From: Conchocele bisecta
Taxonomy: Eukaryota > Mollusca > Bivalvia > Lucinida > Thyasiridae
Assembly: GCA_029237695.1 (NCBI GenBank)
Contig: CM055275.1
Location: 85,961,088-86,025,087 of the forward strand
Direction: 5' to 3'
DNA length: 64,000 bases
The position numbers were made by a program, and so were the translations under genes. The notes beneath the pieces are model-generated. The model worked only from the letters and a program-made list of their open reading frames with translations. It searched no databases and was not told where the DNA came from. Below, in pieces: positions 20,430 through 33,042 of the stretch. How positions within the stretch are numbered: position 1 is the stretch's first letter; every line of letters starts with the position of its first letter.

Positions 20430-21800
20430 TTATGACGTAGTAGTCTTTCCAAATGTGCGTTTGAAGCGCTGTTTGTTTACTTTCTGCTTCGTGGAGAGTG
20501 ACCCGAGAATTTTTTCAATGGATGACGGAAGTTTCGCTATCCTGCACTTTCGCGGCTAGAGGTTACGCGACTCTACAGGTAGAGGATTTGCTACCCTAAG
20601 TTAATAGGATTGTGTTATATAGAGAATACCAGGCTAGTGTCTTTTGATATCAAGTTTATCAGGCAAGGCTAGGAAACGCGTAGGAATTCCGAGGCTTGCT
20701 GAGGAATTCCTACCGTTTCCGAGCCGAGCCTGATAAATTTGATATCAAAATACACTAGTCTGGTATTCTATTTATCACCTAGGTCCAATTACTATTCTAA
20801 TTTTCCAAAATTAAATCCATGCGTACCCGCCCGCCTAGGTTAAAAAAAAGGACTCTGCAGGTGTACGTTATAAACTGGTCACCATAGACCGCTTATAACG
20901 ATGACACGATTCCAGATATTTATATACCTAATGAATAACAAGGGCTCACGCACTCTATATAAGGGAATATAAAAAGTGGTCCAGAACCGCTATTCTCTTA
21001 TACTACAGTATGACATTTTAATTTTACTGTGGGTTGTATTTATTTCTTTTTAAATTAACAGGAAATTTTACTATTTTTGGTACCACCCACTGCTTTCAAT
21101 TCTTCCCCCACACTTCGCGGTAACGAACTGACACGTTTAGAGAGCATTAAAAAAGTAGCCTTAAATAATGTAAGTGGCCATGGTTTTGAGCCAGAACCGC
21201 CATTAACTTGAGATGCAAATGGAGGCTAACATCCATCCCCCAATGGATCTAATTTCTACAAAATTAATTAATTCAATGACATAACACTGGTCCCCAAATT
21301 GCGGATGTTTTCAGCTACCTACACCAAACTCATGCGTACCCGCCCACCTAGCTCCCAATTGCTAACTATTCTAATTTTTCCATGCGTACCATAGACCGCT
21401 TATAACGATAACGCGATTCCAGCTACTTATATACCTAATGACTAACAAGGGCTCACACACTTTATATGAGGGAATATTAAAAGTGGTCCAGAACCGCCAT
21501 TCCCTTATACTACAGTATGACATTTTATTTTTTTACTGTGGGTTGTATTTATTTCGCTTTAAATTAACAGGAAATTTTTCTATTTTTGGTACCTATGGGG
21601 CTACCCACTGCTTTCAATTCTTCCCCCACACTTCGCGGTAACGAACTGACTCCCTATATACTACTATTACAAATTAAACTTTCCTAATAATGTGAGTATT
21701 ACGAACATTCTCAGGTCACTCTCCACGAAGTAGAACGTAAACAAGTAACGCTTCAAACACACATTTGGAAAGACTACTCCATCATAACTCTTATGAAAAG
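20430..21800. mobile_element. Long-inverted-arm element with internal duplication
   Basis: Arms of about 75 bp (20430-20505 and 21708-21800) share AGTAGTCTTTCCAAATGTG and CTTCGTGGAGAGTGACC in inverted order. Inside, a block with CATAGACCGCTTATAACGAT is present twice (near 20880 and 21390), and a Pal-5 copy sits at 20616-20790. Confidence 0.7.
20616..20790. mobile_element. Pal-5, full copy
   Basis: AGAATACCAGGCTAGTGTC to CTAGTCTGGTATTCT, with arms pairing around GCTTGCTGAGG. Confidence 0.9.
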
Positions 21801-22279
21801 CAGCGCCCTAATGCCCTAAATTATGCAGTGCAACGAAATGTAATTACGTTATGTACTCAGAACAATGAATTGACCAATGTTTTTGGCATGGTCGACCCAT
21901 TGAATGGATATGAAACGATCAAGAATGTCCGGTTAGGTTATGAAATGAACAGATATTATCTGCCAGCAGCTCATGGATCAGGCTTCTACTTTCTTGCTAC
22001 TACTGTTAGATAGTTTACCCCACCCACTTTTTGTACATAGTCGGATAGATTAACAGAGCGAATATTTACCGGGTAAGAGAGAATTGCAATCACGAAATAT
22101 AATTCACCACGTACATTGAAGTGTTTTTATTACAGTTGAACTTGAATTAATTGTAACTTGTCATGGAATAACAAGTTTATTCCAAAAAGAAAATAATTTA
22201 TAGAAAATAATATACCGGAAGCAGAATTGTAGACTGTGTTTCGTGTTTTTAATAATCTAAATTGCGCAAATATAACGAA

Positions 22280-22297
22280 GATTGAGAATATTACTCT

Positions 22298-22328
<31 letters not shown>

Positions 22329-22575
22329 TACACGCTCTCTATCTCTGATTCTCTCCCTCCACTCTCTCCAATGTCTCCTCTCTGTCCACGGATTTATATG
22401 TGTAATTGTAAGAGTTACCGTTCGCAACTCAGGGGTTGTCCTATTTTCAAGCTCTACGAAATGCACTTTCCTGTGTTGTACGTACGGCATTTAAATTCAG
22501 ACTCCAACTGGTGGTAAGCTCTGATCTATGTAAACTCCGTGGCTTAAAGGGGAAGGGGAGGGGGGGGGGGGGTTA
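22280..22575. repeat. CT/CA microsatellite inside a dispersed element
   Basis: A (CT)n-(CA)n tract at about 22297-22330, then an element part shared inverted with 32385-32655 (GAGTTACCGTTCGCAACTC, GACTCCAACTGGTGG), ending in a G run. Confidence 0.75.
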
Positions 22576-22790
22576 AATAAATGATTACTCCATCAAAGTA
22601 CACTTTGTTAGATAAGTATGCTTTGCACTTTTGTTTAAATAGGCTACAGATGTCGACGTTTGTGAAGAACATATATCTCAACTCGCAATCAAGCAGTTTG
22701 ATTGGCAGAGCATGAGCTGTAGCACAGCTCAGTGTCAGTTAATCAAGTTGCTTGATTTCAAGCCCAATATTCAAATATTTTTAAATAAAA
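22576..22790. mobile_element. Pal-4 fragment and second AGCTGTAGCACAGCT palindrome
   Basis: Pal-4 text at 22576-22645. The palindrome at 22676-22790 matches 139-322. Confidence 0.7.
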
Positions 22791-22958
22791 AATAGCGCAG
22801 CGCGGTGGTGTATGAGTAGTGTGTATCATACAAAGCAAACATCTATAGCAGATATGCATCGCCCAAACTGATGTGAAGTCTGCATTTGCTGTTATCAACC
22901 ACATTCACCTAACTCGCAAATTAATTACATCATATGAGAGTACATAATGAGCTATATA

Positions 22959-23240
22959 CGGAAGCCCATTAGGGCCACTTCATTTTTTTTTTTATCTTTT
23001 CTTGAATTTTCGAGATCTTTTCTTGAATTTTCAAGATACTTTCTTGAATTTTCGAGATCTTTTCTTGAATTTTCAAGATGTTTTCTTGACTTTTCACGTT
23101 TTTTTCTTGAATTTTCAAGATGTTTTCTTGAATTTTCAAGAAAACATCTTGAAAATTCAAGAAAAGAACTTGAAAATTCAAGAAAACATCTTGAATAAAT
23201 GGAAAGTAAAAAAAAATGAAGTGGCCCTAATGGACTTCCG
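22959..23240. mobile_element. TA-flanked MITE made of TTCTTGAATTTTC repeats
   Basis: Inverted ends CGGAAGCCCATTAGGGCCAC, flanked by TA on both sides (22957-22958, 23241-23242). The interior is about nine 21-22 bp units such as TCTTGAATTTTCAAGA. Confidence 0.85.
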
Positions 23241-23339
23241 TAGCTATGGGCTATAATAGACAATCTAAACTGTAAAGCAACATCAGCAATGAACATGATC
23301 AAATGGGGTGGACACAAATCAGAACCATTTAATATCAAC

Positions 23340-23451
23340 CTGGGCCCGGTTGCTCAAAGCTTCTGTTAGCTTAACAGACTGCTAAATCCTTAGCATTGCT
23401 AAGGATTTAACAGTCTGTTAAGCTAATATAGGTTTTGAGCAACCGGGCCCA
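23340..23451. mobile_element. Palindromic MITE CTGGGCCCGGTTGCTCAAAG
   Basis: A 112-bp fold-back, arms pairing around CTTAGCATTGCTAAG. Confidence 0.85.
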
Positions 23452-24460
23452 GGGAGTTTGACAACGTGGGGTCTTAAGTACAGATCTGTACAAAGTACAC
23501 ATAAACTCATTACTTCAACGACTGGAGAATTCCCGTAAAGGTGGAGCAATAGGTAACGTTATATATTATTATGTTGTGCACCAACTTGTGCAGAAGATAT
23601 CCCTTTATTAAGCAATTACACAAATGAACTGCAAATAATGTTAAACATAGCAGTGCAATACAGCGAAATTGAGAGATACCAACCAAAGCCACAAAATCGT
23701 AATAAAGCCGTCCTGTCGTTCTACGGATGATGAGCGATAATGGATGATGAATACTGAGCGTATGAATATAGCAGATAAAGCCACCACCTTGGAATAACCA
23801 GATCAACACCAGTCGCCAGTAATGCCAGAAGAACTGTACAAGAAAATAATTGACAAAGTCAGACGAACTACTTACAATCTCATGTCCGCCGGTCTCCATA
23901 GGGATAACGACATTGATCCGGAAACATTTATTCAACTGCTAAAGACACATTTATTCAACTGTTATATACATATATGGACCCATAATAACATGTGGCCTCG
24001 ACATTATTACCGAAAGGGAAAAGCCTGGACAATCTAGAATCATACCTCACAAAGATACTGAAACAAATCATATCAGGACCAACACATACTGCAAATCCAA
24101 CAGCGTTCATACTATCCGGTCTATTAGTTGTCCAAGCATACATTAATTTGAAAAGCATCAACGCTATATTTCAACGTATGTAACCAAAACGAGGACAGTA
24201 CTGAGAAACAAATACAATGTAGCAGTAAGATAATAAGCAGTGAAAAACGACAACAGCAACAGATGGTCCAACGAGATGTAATGCAAATATGACTTATCTG
24301 AAGGCACAGAACTATTATCCAATACTTGCACAAAATAACAGTGGAGATTAAAGATAGATTCGTCACTCAGCTACACTGGGAAGAAATACTAAGAACGGTA
24401 CTACACAGTGACGTTTTTAAATACATATATGTACAAAAATGGTAAAACTCATCCGATTAT

Positions 24461-24770
24461 ATAGCGAATAGTAGGTTAGTGCCATGAATGGTAAAAATAT
24501 CGGGCAAGGCTTAGGAAACGGGATGGGCGAGGCTCTGCAGAGCACATCCCGTTTCCGTGCCGCGCCATATATTTTTCCCATTCACGGCACTAACCTACTA
24601 TTCTATTTATCCCGTCAACACATACAAATGGCTTTACAATGCAAACAAAATAATCCCAGCCACCGCACATATTCATACGCAGTGATTATGTCGTATTGAC
24701 AGGATATCAAACATGTTTCACGGCACCGTGTTTCACGGCACATACGCACTGCACTGTGTTGACGGGATAA
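24461..24770. mobile_element. Pal-1 with tail
   Basis: Palindrome, then a tail bounded by TTATCCCGTCAACAC and GTGTTGACGGGATAA. Confidence 0.9.
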
Positions 24771-25006
24771 ACATACTAGCAGTGCTTCTAAAACCCAGTT
24801 AGCAGAACAGAACAACAGAACTAATCGTTTATGTATGCAAAGTTCATTCCACACGAAGGTGGAATAAGAAACAAGCAAGGCAAGACTATTCATAAAACTA
24901 AAACTGGAAAGTAGCGTCCATGATCAATCACACCGACATAGATTCCACATGTATGATGTGTAGAGAAGAAGACAAAACTATCCAACATTTTATACTACAC
25001 AGCTGG

Positions 25007-25254
25007 GGGCCGTTTTGCTAAACTTCGTACATGTACGACCAAGATGTTCGTAAGTGCTAATTTAAGATCGTCTGTGAATTTCAATTGATGGATTTACATT
25101 TGTTGAGCATAGGCTGCATATGCAGCCTATGCTCAATCAATGTAAATCCAATAATTGTTTACAAGAAAATATTGTTCATGTGACATTTACAGACTATCAT
25201 AATTTTGCACTTACGAACATTTTAGTCGTACAAAGTTTAGTGAAACGGCCCCTG
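25007..25254. mobile_element. Pal-8, full copy
   Basis: Ends GGGGGCCGTTTTGCTAAAC and GTTTAGTGAAACGGCCCC, with central CATAGGCTGCATATGCAGCC. Confidence 0.9.
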
Positions 25255-25870
25255 ATCACTGGAATATGTACGTGAAACAATCCTACACGATATTATGCAG
25301 ATAATTCATGGTCATTGAAGGGCAATAGTGCATCGGGTCGTCCACAGTACCGAGGGGCAATATGTTTTGACTGTTCCCCGAATTACCACGAACATTACTC
25401 AACCTGTAATAGTGTATGTGACACCATGAACAATTTGGCGTGGGACGTGTCGACTGATCTATCTAAATGTACGTTGATTCTTATGACGTACTATTGGACA
25501 AAACTCTTGACTATTGATCCGGCACGTGGAACTTTTGACCGGGCACGCGGAACTATTGCACAGTCAACACTATGGAATATCAACTTATATCGGGAGTTGG
25601 GTAATATTAGTGTATGATTGCATGATGCCCGTGGTGTGCACTTAAACAGCTTCAACAATAGTAACAAGCTTCAATTAATATTAGACAGCACATCGCTTAG
25701 CATGCATACAGTATAGACATACTGTACAAGGTAGACCTGTCCATACTAAAATTTCATACTCATATATTATGTTAATTCTTACCGTGACATTATAGGAACG
25801 ATAATACAACAACAACATGGGCTGTGACGTTACTTGCACAACATTTGACACAAATGAACAGCTGCAACAC

Positions 25871-26174
25871 ATAGAGAATAGTAGGTTAGTGCCGTGAATT
25901 GGAAAAAATATCTGGCAAGGCTTAGGAAACGGATGGGCGAGGCTCTGCCGAGCACATCCCGTTTCCGAGCCGCGCCAGATATTTTTCCCATTCACGGCAC
26001 TAACCTACTATTCTATTTATCCCGCCAACACCTACACATGGCTTCAAAATGCAAAAACATAATCCAAGCCACCGCACATATTCATACGCAGTGCTTAGGT
26101 CGTATTGACAGGATATCAAAAATGTTTCACGGCACTGTGTTTCACGGCACATAAGCACTGTGTTGACGGGATAA
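25871..26174. mobile_element. Pal-1 with tail
   Basis: Full copy; arms pair around GAGGCTCTGCCGAGC. Confidence 0.9.
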
Positions 26175-26438
26175 AACGTATTTGGCACTGCACTGTATGT
26201 AACCGCCCCTTGGAGGCGTGGTTTAATATTACATGATTGCTGAGTCAGCAAGCCAGCATCATGACAGGCCCTGTGTGACCCCTATGAGTTAGTTGTATTT
26301 TAGCTAGCAGTTAGTGCAGATATATTATTAACTAAAACCAATGCGTTGTTATTATTCTGCCTTAATTACTATATCCACATATATACAAGACATTACAGGC
26401 ACACATTGATATCTTTTACTTTTGCTGTGCTATCCTAA

Positions 26439-26878
26439 CAAGGCGCATGATCACGTGGTTACAACTTCAACAACAATTACTGAAACTTCCAGCAGCGCCT
26501 CCGATTCAAAGTACGTATTCCGTTATATTGTCCTTATTATGTAACGAATTTTAATGAACTATGGCGCATCAAGCGCGTCTTGTTAAGCTACAGTTGGTGG
26601 TCTCGGTACTTTGGCCCAACTTTTGTCGTTTTTGCGCAGAATCTATTTCCGTGTTGACTGTCACTACTGATACGGAAATCGATTCTTCGCAAACACGACA
26701 TAAGTATGTGCCGAGGTCCCCGGACCACCAAAATGCAGGTCAAGAAGGCTCGTTTCCTGCTGCATATTTCATTAAAATCCGGTGAAAAATATAAAATAAT
26801 ATTTACTTTATAGTGGGCGCGCTTTCAACACATTCAGACATTGTTGTTGTTGTGGTAACAACGTGATCACGCGCCTTG
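26439..26878. mobile_element. Pal-10 with 5-bp target duplication
   Basis: Ends CAAGGCGCATGATCACGTGG and ACGTGATCACGCGCCTTG, flanked by CCTAA at 26434-26438 and 26879-26883. The arms pair along most of the 440 bp. Confidence 0.9.
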
Positions 26879-26984
26879 CCTAACTCCATCTACTGATATG
26901 TGGCTGTAATTGGAGAAATGAGGCTTATGACCAGTTTTGCGACCAGTGTAGATCCCGATCAGCCTGTGCATCCGCACAGTCAGT

Positions 26985-27660
26985 AAATTAGTTAGTGGTG
27001 ACGCGAGTGTATGAAAAATGTTCAGGTGATTCAAGTTTCCAGGTATTGAAGCAATCCTTCAAGTAATATTGAAGATATTAAATGTTAGAGAAATTCTTAC
27101 AAACTTTTTGACGTAACAAAATGGCTAAGTGTTTCAGCGACATTTCGAAGGTGACATAGGTGAAAATCGTGTTAATGGTGGTGCGAGTGTGTGACAAATG
27201 TTTAGGTGATGCAAGTGTCCAAGTATTGAAGCAATCCTTCGAGTAATATTGAATATATTAAATGTTGGAGAAACTCTTACAAACTATTCGACGTAACAAA
27301 ATGGCTACGTGTTTGAGCGAGATTTCGAAGGTGACAATGGTCAAGGTCGTGTTAATGTTGGCGCGAGTGTATGACACATGTTCAGGTGATTCCAGTGTCC
27401 TAGTATTGAATCAATCCTTCGCGTAATATTGAATTGGAGAAACTCGTAAAACTATTCGACGTAACAAAATGGCTAAATGCTCGCAGCGACATTTCAAAGG
27501 TGACAAAGGTCAAGGTCGTGTTAATGGTGGCGCGAGCTTGTGACAAATGTTCAGGTGATTCAAGCGTCCAATTATCGAAGCAATCCTTTACGTAAGATTA
27601 AATATATTACATGTCGGAGAAACTCTGAGCAACTTTTCGACGTAACTGTTCACGGACGGA
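26985..27660 (+). repeat. About 180-bp tandem array, four units
   Basis: CGCGAGTGTATGA-type starts at 27003, 27183, 27362 and 27531. Each unit holds TTCGACGTAACAAAATGGCT or a variant; the array ends in GACGGACGGAACC. Confidence 0.9.
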
Positions 27661-27683
27661 CGGAACCTCAAGAGCAACACAAT

Positions 27684-28080
27684 GTATCCCGTCAACAAAG
27701 TGAAACATTTTTGATATCCAGTCAATACTATTTTTGCATTTTACAGCCATTTGTAGGTGTTGACGGGATAAATAGAATAGTAGGTTAGTGCCGTGAATGG
27801 GAAACATATCTGGCGCGGCACGGAAACGGGATGTCCTCGCCCATCCCGTTTCCTGAGCCTTGCCAGATATTTGTTCCCATTCACGGCACTAACCTACTAT
27901 TCTCTATCTATTTTCCTTATTTCTGTACCAAAGTATATGTTGTGACCACTCATTTGAACCGTCTCGGCGAGACGGTTCAAATGAGTGGTCACAACATATA
28001 CTTCTGATGAGAAATAAAGAAATTCTTCAGCCTTGCCGGATATTTTTTCCCATTCACGGCACTAACCTACTATTCTCTAT
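27684..28080. mobile_element. Composite Pal-1/Pal-2, inverted copy
   Basis: Tail first, then the Pal-1 palindrome, then Pal-2 (27910-28023) in the same place as in 18578-18955, then the Pal-1 end. Confidence 0.85.
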
Positions 28081-28725
28081 ATGCACCCCTTGCTATCCCA
28101 TAGGGGGCATCACTAATGCGACGTAGCGGAGTTCGACCCGATTGACATCGACCGTCTTACACGATCGTTCAACAATGAATTCATGCTTAAAGGTTCGATA
28201 CAGGCGAAGTGTATTACCTCCTCTGCCCGTTCTGGAACTATCTCTGTTAACATCATTAGAGCCGGCACTGACCAATGTATTTATGCTTTAATAAAGGAAT
28301 ACCTATGTTCCTGTCAACTAGCTGATCAGTATGAACATATTCGCTGCAAATAACACTGTTAAGCGTGCGCGTGCGCATGCGGGTAGGTTTTGAAAGTGGT
28401 TCTGTGAAAAAACAAACACAATGTGTATGCTATTTTACACTGGTGAAGTAATATGAAAACTGATTGTGGGACTTTTTCAAGTATTAAATCCGTTCATGGA
28501 TTTCCACTTAATAAGTTTAATAAGACTCTTTTTCTTCTTTTTTCTAAACTTTTCTAGCTGAAATTAAAATTTATGCAAAAAAATGTTAACATAAATTTAC
28601 CTTCGTCTTTTTCAAGGCCTTGTTTGTTTTTACCGGATATGTAGGTAGGTTTTGGTCAACTGGGTGGACGCTTAACATATAACCGGGATATGGTATGGCT
28701 TAACACTAAAATTCCAATTCCTACA
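28081..28725. other. No gene or repeat recognised
   Basis: Mixed sequence; no exon with credible splice sites was found. Confidence 0.4.
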
Positions 28726-28726
28726 T

Positions 28727-29032
28727 CAGTAGCCTATTTCATCAACATTGCAAAGTATACTTATCTAGCAAAATATACTTTGAGGAAGAAATTTTCAATT
28801 TAAAGATAAATTTATTAATTTTTATTATACTGAATTTATTACATTATCACAGCCATTTTGGCTGTGATAATGTAATACATTCAGTATAATAATTCTGCAT
28901 AATTTTATTCATCAACTATATGCAGTCGTTAGTTCTATATGAAATAATGCATTTCGGGAAAATAAATGATTACTCCCTCAATGTATGCTTTGCTAGATAA
29001 GTATACTTTGCAATTTCGATGAAATTGGCTAA
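28727..29032. mobile_element. Pal-4, full copy
   Basis: CAGTAGCCTATTTCATCAAC to GATGAAATTGGCTAAGTAC. Confidence 0.9.
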
Positions 29033-29125
29033 GTACTGGCATTACATTTATCATTTGACCAGCTAAATATTGATTTATTCTAATCATCACCATAATGTTA
29101 GATAGACAGCACGGAGCTGAAACAG

Positions 29126-29358
29126 GGGCCCGTTTCATTAAACTTCGTACGACTAAACTGTTCATAAGTGCAAATTTAGGATCCGATCTGTAAATTCCAA
29201 TTGATGGATTTACATTTATTGAGCAATGCAGCCTATGATCAATATATGTAAATCCAATATTTGTTTACAAGAAAACTTTGTTAATGTGAAATTTACAGAC
29301 TATCATACTTTTGCACTTACGAACATTTTAGTCGTACGAAGTTTAGTGAAACGGGCCC
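29126..29358. mobile_element. Pal-8, full copy
   Basis: GGGGCCCGTTTCATTAAAC to GTTTAGTGAAACGGGCCCC. Confidence 0.9.
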
Positions 29359-29585
29359 CAGATTTCCAACATTCAAAGTGACTGTGTCTCAGATGGTATC
29401 TCCAAACATGCATTTCACAAAATAGTTGCCAAGGTGTGGGATCAGATGGTTTCCGAACCCGATTTTCCGACGTGACGTAATACGATGGCATATGTGTTGT
29501 ATGGGTGCTCTGAAAGTTATTTACAATAACTTGTAACTCTCACAAAGAATCGAGTACCGTTTATTTCTTACATGTACGTGCTCTA

Positions 29586-29818
29586 GTTTTTATTTACATT
29601 TACGGTAATCGATTCTTCGCATAAACGACATCCGTTTGAGCCAAAGTACCGAGACCACCAAATGCAGCTTAACAAGACGCGTTTGATGCGCCATATTTTA
29701 TCAAATCCGTTACATATTAAGCACAAAATAAAAGTATACGTACTTTTAATCGGAGGTCTTCTGGAAGTTTCATTACTTGTTTTTGTTGTTGTAACCACGT
29801 GATCATACACATTGATCA
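29586..29818. mobile_element. Pal-10, right part
   Basis: AATGCAGCTTAACAAGACGC and terminal CCACGTGATCATACAC; the left half is replaced by other sequence. Confidence 0.7.
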
Positions 29819-29819
29819 T

Positions 29820-30590
29820 CAGCTAAAAAAATAAAAAAAATACGTTGGTAGTAACCTACTATATACAAGGTTTATTATCTTATATTTAAGGGTATGAATT
29901 GGCTCGAGGACCTTCCAAACCCGGGCATTTGAGCCCAAAAAATAGCAGGCCAATGACCGTTGGCACGTTTGTTTCCGAATTTACTAATATCTGTCATACA
30001 GTCGAAATATGTGCACGAAATGAAGGAGACAATGAGGCGGTTAATTTAACCTAGCTAGTTCATTCTCCTATCGCACGAAGCCGGTATGTAAGACCGTGAA
30101 AAAGGCTGAGTGTGAGTACATGTGATATATGGAGACTCAGCCGTAACAGTGTTATCCTATATAATGATGATATTTGACGGTTGGTCAGGGCAAAACATAT
30201 CAGGCAGGGAATGATCGATATTGGGCTATGCAAAGTATAATGTAATATGTTTTCGGGCCCAGCTACTGTCGTTTGGCGGCTTATCGTTATATACGAGATG
30301 CTATTATCCGAGTTCAGGTACGGCGATTATCTGTTGTTATTTGGTTAGATGACAATGTATTTCACATATTCTGAAGACGAAAGAAAAAGAGAAGACAATA
30401 CACGGCGGTATAGTAATTGTCCATATATTAGTGAGTGGTGTGTGTGTGTGTGCAAGTATCAGGCTGACAGTTGTTCTGCCAGTTTATAGTTTCGTGGAAT
30501 TGATAAGGAAATGGTCACGTACCATACCGCCGGTCATGGTCCAAAATGTTAAAGTTTGATTTCAGACGATGCAGATTACAGTCAATAATG
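29820..30590. other. No gene recognised
   Basis: Low-repeat stretch with a short GT run near 30440. No supported exon. Confidence 0.4.
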
Positions 30591-30594
30591 TTTA

Positions 30595-30800
30595 ATCAGA
30601 GTAATGCGGGCTGCCAATTCCGGTCTAAACTGCATTACTCCGTGAGATGAATGGTGGGGAAACCGAAGTACCCGGGGAAAACCACCTCCTCCGGCAAGTA
30701 ATGACAACTTCACATACGTCGGTGTAGAGGTGAAGAGCTGTGATCGAACAGCTACCGAGGACCAATTCCGGCGCTTTAGTGCCTACTACAAGGTCCACCC
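30595..30800. repeat. Possible dispersed repeat GGGGAAACCGAAGTACCC
   Basis: GAAACCGAAGTACCCGGGGA resembles a repeat word I recall from several invertebrate genomes. No second copy was seen in this window. Confidence 0.35.
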
Positions 30801-30839
30801 CCAATTCGACTTAACTATTACCATGATTACCACTGACTA

Positions 30840-31400
30840 CTTTCTGTTTCACGAAACCTGTCCAAATTTTACGGCTACATAAACAATGCAAAAACAATAT
30901 TTTGTTGATAATATTAAATTAAAGCAACATTTAAGAATGAGTCTTCTTTTTATTTCCTGAAATTTGGTCAAATATTGATTTTATTGCGAAAAGACAATTT
31001 CCCCATGTTAAAGCCCCATTGACATCTTCACAGAGTGAAGATGTCTATGGGGATTTAATATTGGGAAATATTTCGAATTTCAGAAATACTAGACCGATAT
31101 TAAAAATTTAACTTTTGTTTTCTTAGTTAGATCATTTCTAAGCTATTTAGCTATGTTTCTGAGTAAAATTCCAAACTTTTTAATAATAGATAATAGCCCT
31201 CCACCTCCTTTTCCCCCATGTTAAATTCCCATAGACAAGTCAATGTTTCGTAATAAAATCAATATTTGACCAAATTTCACGAAATAAAAAGAAGGCTCAT
31301 GCTTAAATTTTGATAAAATTAAATTTTATCGAAAACATATTGTTTTTGCATCGTTTATATAGCAGTAAAAATTGGGCAGGTTTCATGAAACAGACAGTAA
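30840..31400. mobile_element. TIR-14 element
   Basis: Inverted ends with TTTCACGAAACCTG and CAGGTTTCATGAAACAGAC; inner arms share AAATATTGATTTTATTGCGA. Copies at 33985-34505 and 47400-47860 (partial). Confidence 0.75.
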
Positions 31401-31559
31401 TACTGAGCTGCAGATGCGACAAAATGACAAACCCGCGTAACAATGTTCAAATACTTTATTACAATATATTTTCAGCGTTACATTCTTCATCATAAACATT
31501 TTAATACTTTAACACACGATATACGTGCATGATAAGTAAAAACAACCGAATTTAACAAT

Positions 31560-31735
31560 GTGACAACTGAATGTTATCTGTTTTTTACTTTCTCAGATCA
31601 CTCACAGGGTAAATATATTCAGGAAACAAATATTTATCTCAGATGAGGTTGGAAAGGGGGGTATTGAGTTAGGAAAAAAACATGTGTTTTTCCTAACTCA
31701 ATACCCCCTTTCCAACCTCATCTGAGACACAGTAC
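31560..31735. mobile_element. Palindromic element TGAGTTAGGAAAAAAACATG
   Basis: Arms with CTCAGATGAGGTTGGAAAGG pair around ACATGTGT. A rearranged relative lies at 50500-50600. Confidence 0.75.
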
Positions 31736-31737
31736 CT

Positions 31738-32258
31738 TTAAAGGTAAATGCCCACTAAGTAGGCACAAACTGTTCTTTATCGGAATTAAATAAGTGTATA
31801 CTTGTGTCATTATTCCACCAGTTCTAAAAATTACAAGTGCCCGCTATACAGATATAATCATTTAGTAATATTTATTTTACTGATAGTGACGCGCGGTGGT
31901 GTCAGGCTATTTTCATATGCAAATGAGGCATGCTATTTTTTAATTATTTATACTAATTAAATGCGTCACCTGAACAGAATAATATTTTCGACATATTATA
32001 AAGTATGATCATTGCACATCAAAAAATACAAACAAAACTACAGAGAATAAATAGTAATGTCCGTTAACATTTTAAGGAAACACGGTTATCGCCCCTGATA
32101 TCAGTATGTAAATTGACGTCTGATATAAAATGTATGATAATGCCAATCAATACGTGGGGTAATGGTGAATGAATGTTTATTTTGCCAGAAAATGAATCAG
32201 ATGATGTCTCTGATATAAAGAACATTTTGTGCCTACTGAGTGGGCATGTAACTTTAAT
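31738..32258. mobile_element. Pal-7, full copy
   Basis: Ends match 17411-17826 (GTAGGCACAAACTGTTC, AGAACATTTTGTGCCTAC). Confidence 0.85.
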
Positions 32259-32745
32259 GTCAATCGAATTCTAGCCCATATTACCAATATACAATGACGA
32301 TATGGGCTGGAATAGCAAATGCAAAACTAATGCGTTACTAACACTAGTTATTTTTGTTACTTTCTCAGATCTAGAGGTGGGGGGGGGGTTCCGGGGTTGG
32401 TTGCACCGCCCTCCCCGTTCAGCCACGGAGTTTACATAGATCACAGATTACCACCAGTTGGAGTCTGAATTTAAATGCCGTAAAACACAGGAAAGTGCAT
32501 TTCGAAGAGCTCAAAAATAGGACAACCCCCTAGTTGCGAATTGTAACTCTTGCAATTACTCCCGTACTAGCTACGGACGGTACGGGGGTGTATTGCAAGA
32601 GTTACCATCGCAACTAGACAACCCCTCCCCCACCCCACCCCGTTCTCCAAATGCTGGATCCGCCCCGGCTTTAATGTCAATCGAATTCTAGCCCATATTA
32701 CCAAATGAATATACAATAACGATATGGGCTGGAATAGCCATTGTT
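32259..32745. mobile_element. Element with poly-G/C ends flanked by a direct duplication
   Basis: TGTCAATCGAATTCTAGCCC and GATATGGGCTGGAATAGC occur on both sides (32259-32320, 32672-32745). Between them, at 32385-32655, a fold-back carries CTCCCGTACTAGCTACGG. Confidence 0.7.
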
Positions 32746-33042
32746 TGTAGGCGTTGTAAAATAAACAACGGTGAAAATGTTAAGCCACTTACATCATATC
32801 GTGGTCGCCTTTGTATCGTAAATTTGCTTTGGGCATTTGCTGTTTTGTCCACTTAAAAGGTACGCAGTTTTGACACAGCTGACCAGAAGCAGACAAAAGA
32901 CGGCATTTGATGATTATTGCTGTTTGACCATTAAGCTATAGAGATTGTACATAAAATCTCGACCGTTATTTTAGCACATCACGAAGAAAACGGGCTAGTA
33001 ATGTTATTCATACTATATACACTACAACATATTTATTGAAGG

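Larger units (their letters stand above)
23770..25330 (+). pseudogene. Decayed non-LTR retrotransposon (C-terminal part of the polymerase protein)
   Basis: Broken frames on the plus strand keep recognisable pieces: KVRRTTYNLMSAGLHRDND near 23840, VTQLHWEEILRTVLH near 24370, and CMMCREEDKTIQHFILHSW at about 24950-25010. The last is the Cys/His-type tail common at the end of LINE reverse-transcriptase proteins. Stops and frameshifts are frequent. Pal-1 (24461-24770) and Pal-8 (25007-25254) have inserted into it. Clade assignment (CR1-like or other) is uncertain. Confidence 0.7.

Noticed and set aside
21765..22013. 82-residue plus-strand frame
   Set aside because: No domain recognised; its start lies in the arm of the 20430-21800 element. 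No evidence of splicing or expression.
23510..23935. 141-residue minus-strand frame
   Set aside because: It overlaps the decayed retrotransposon, whose plus strand shows the recognisable protein text; the minus frame is a shadow.
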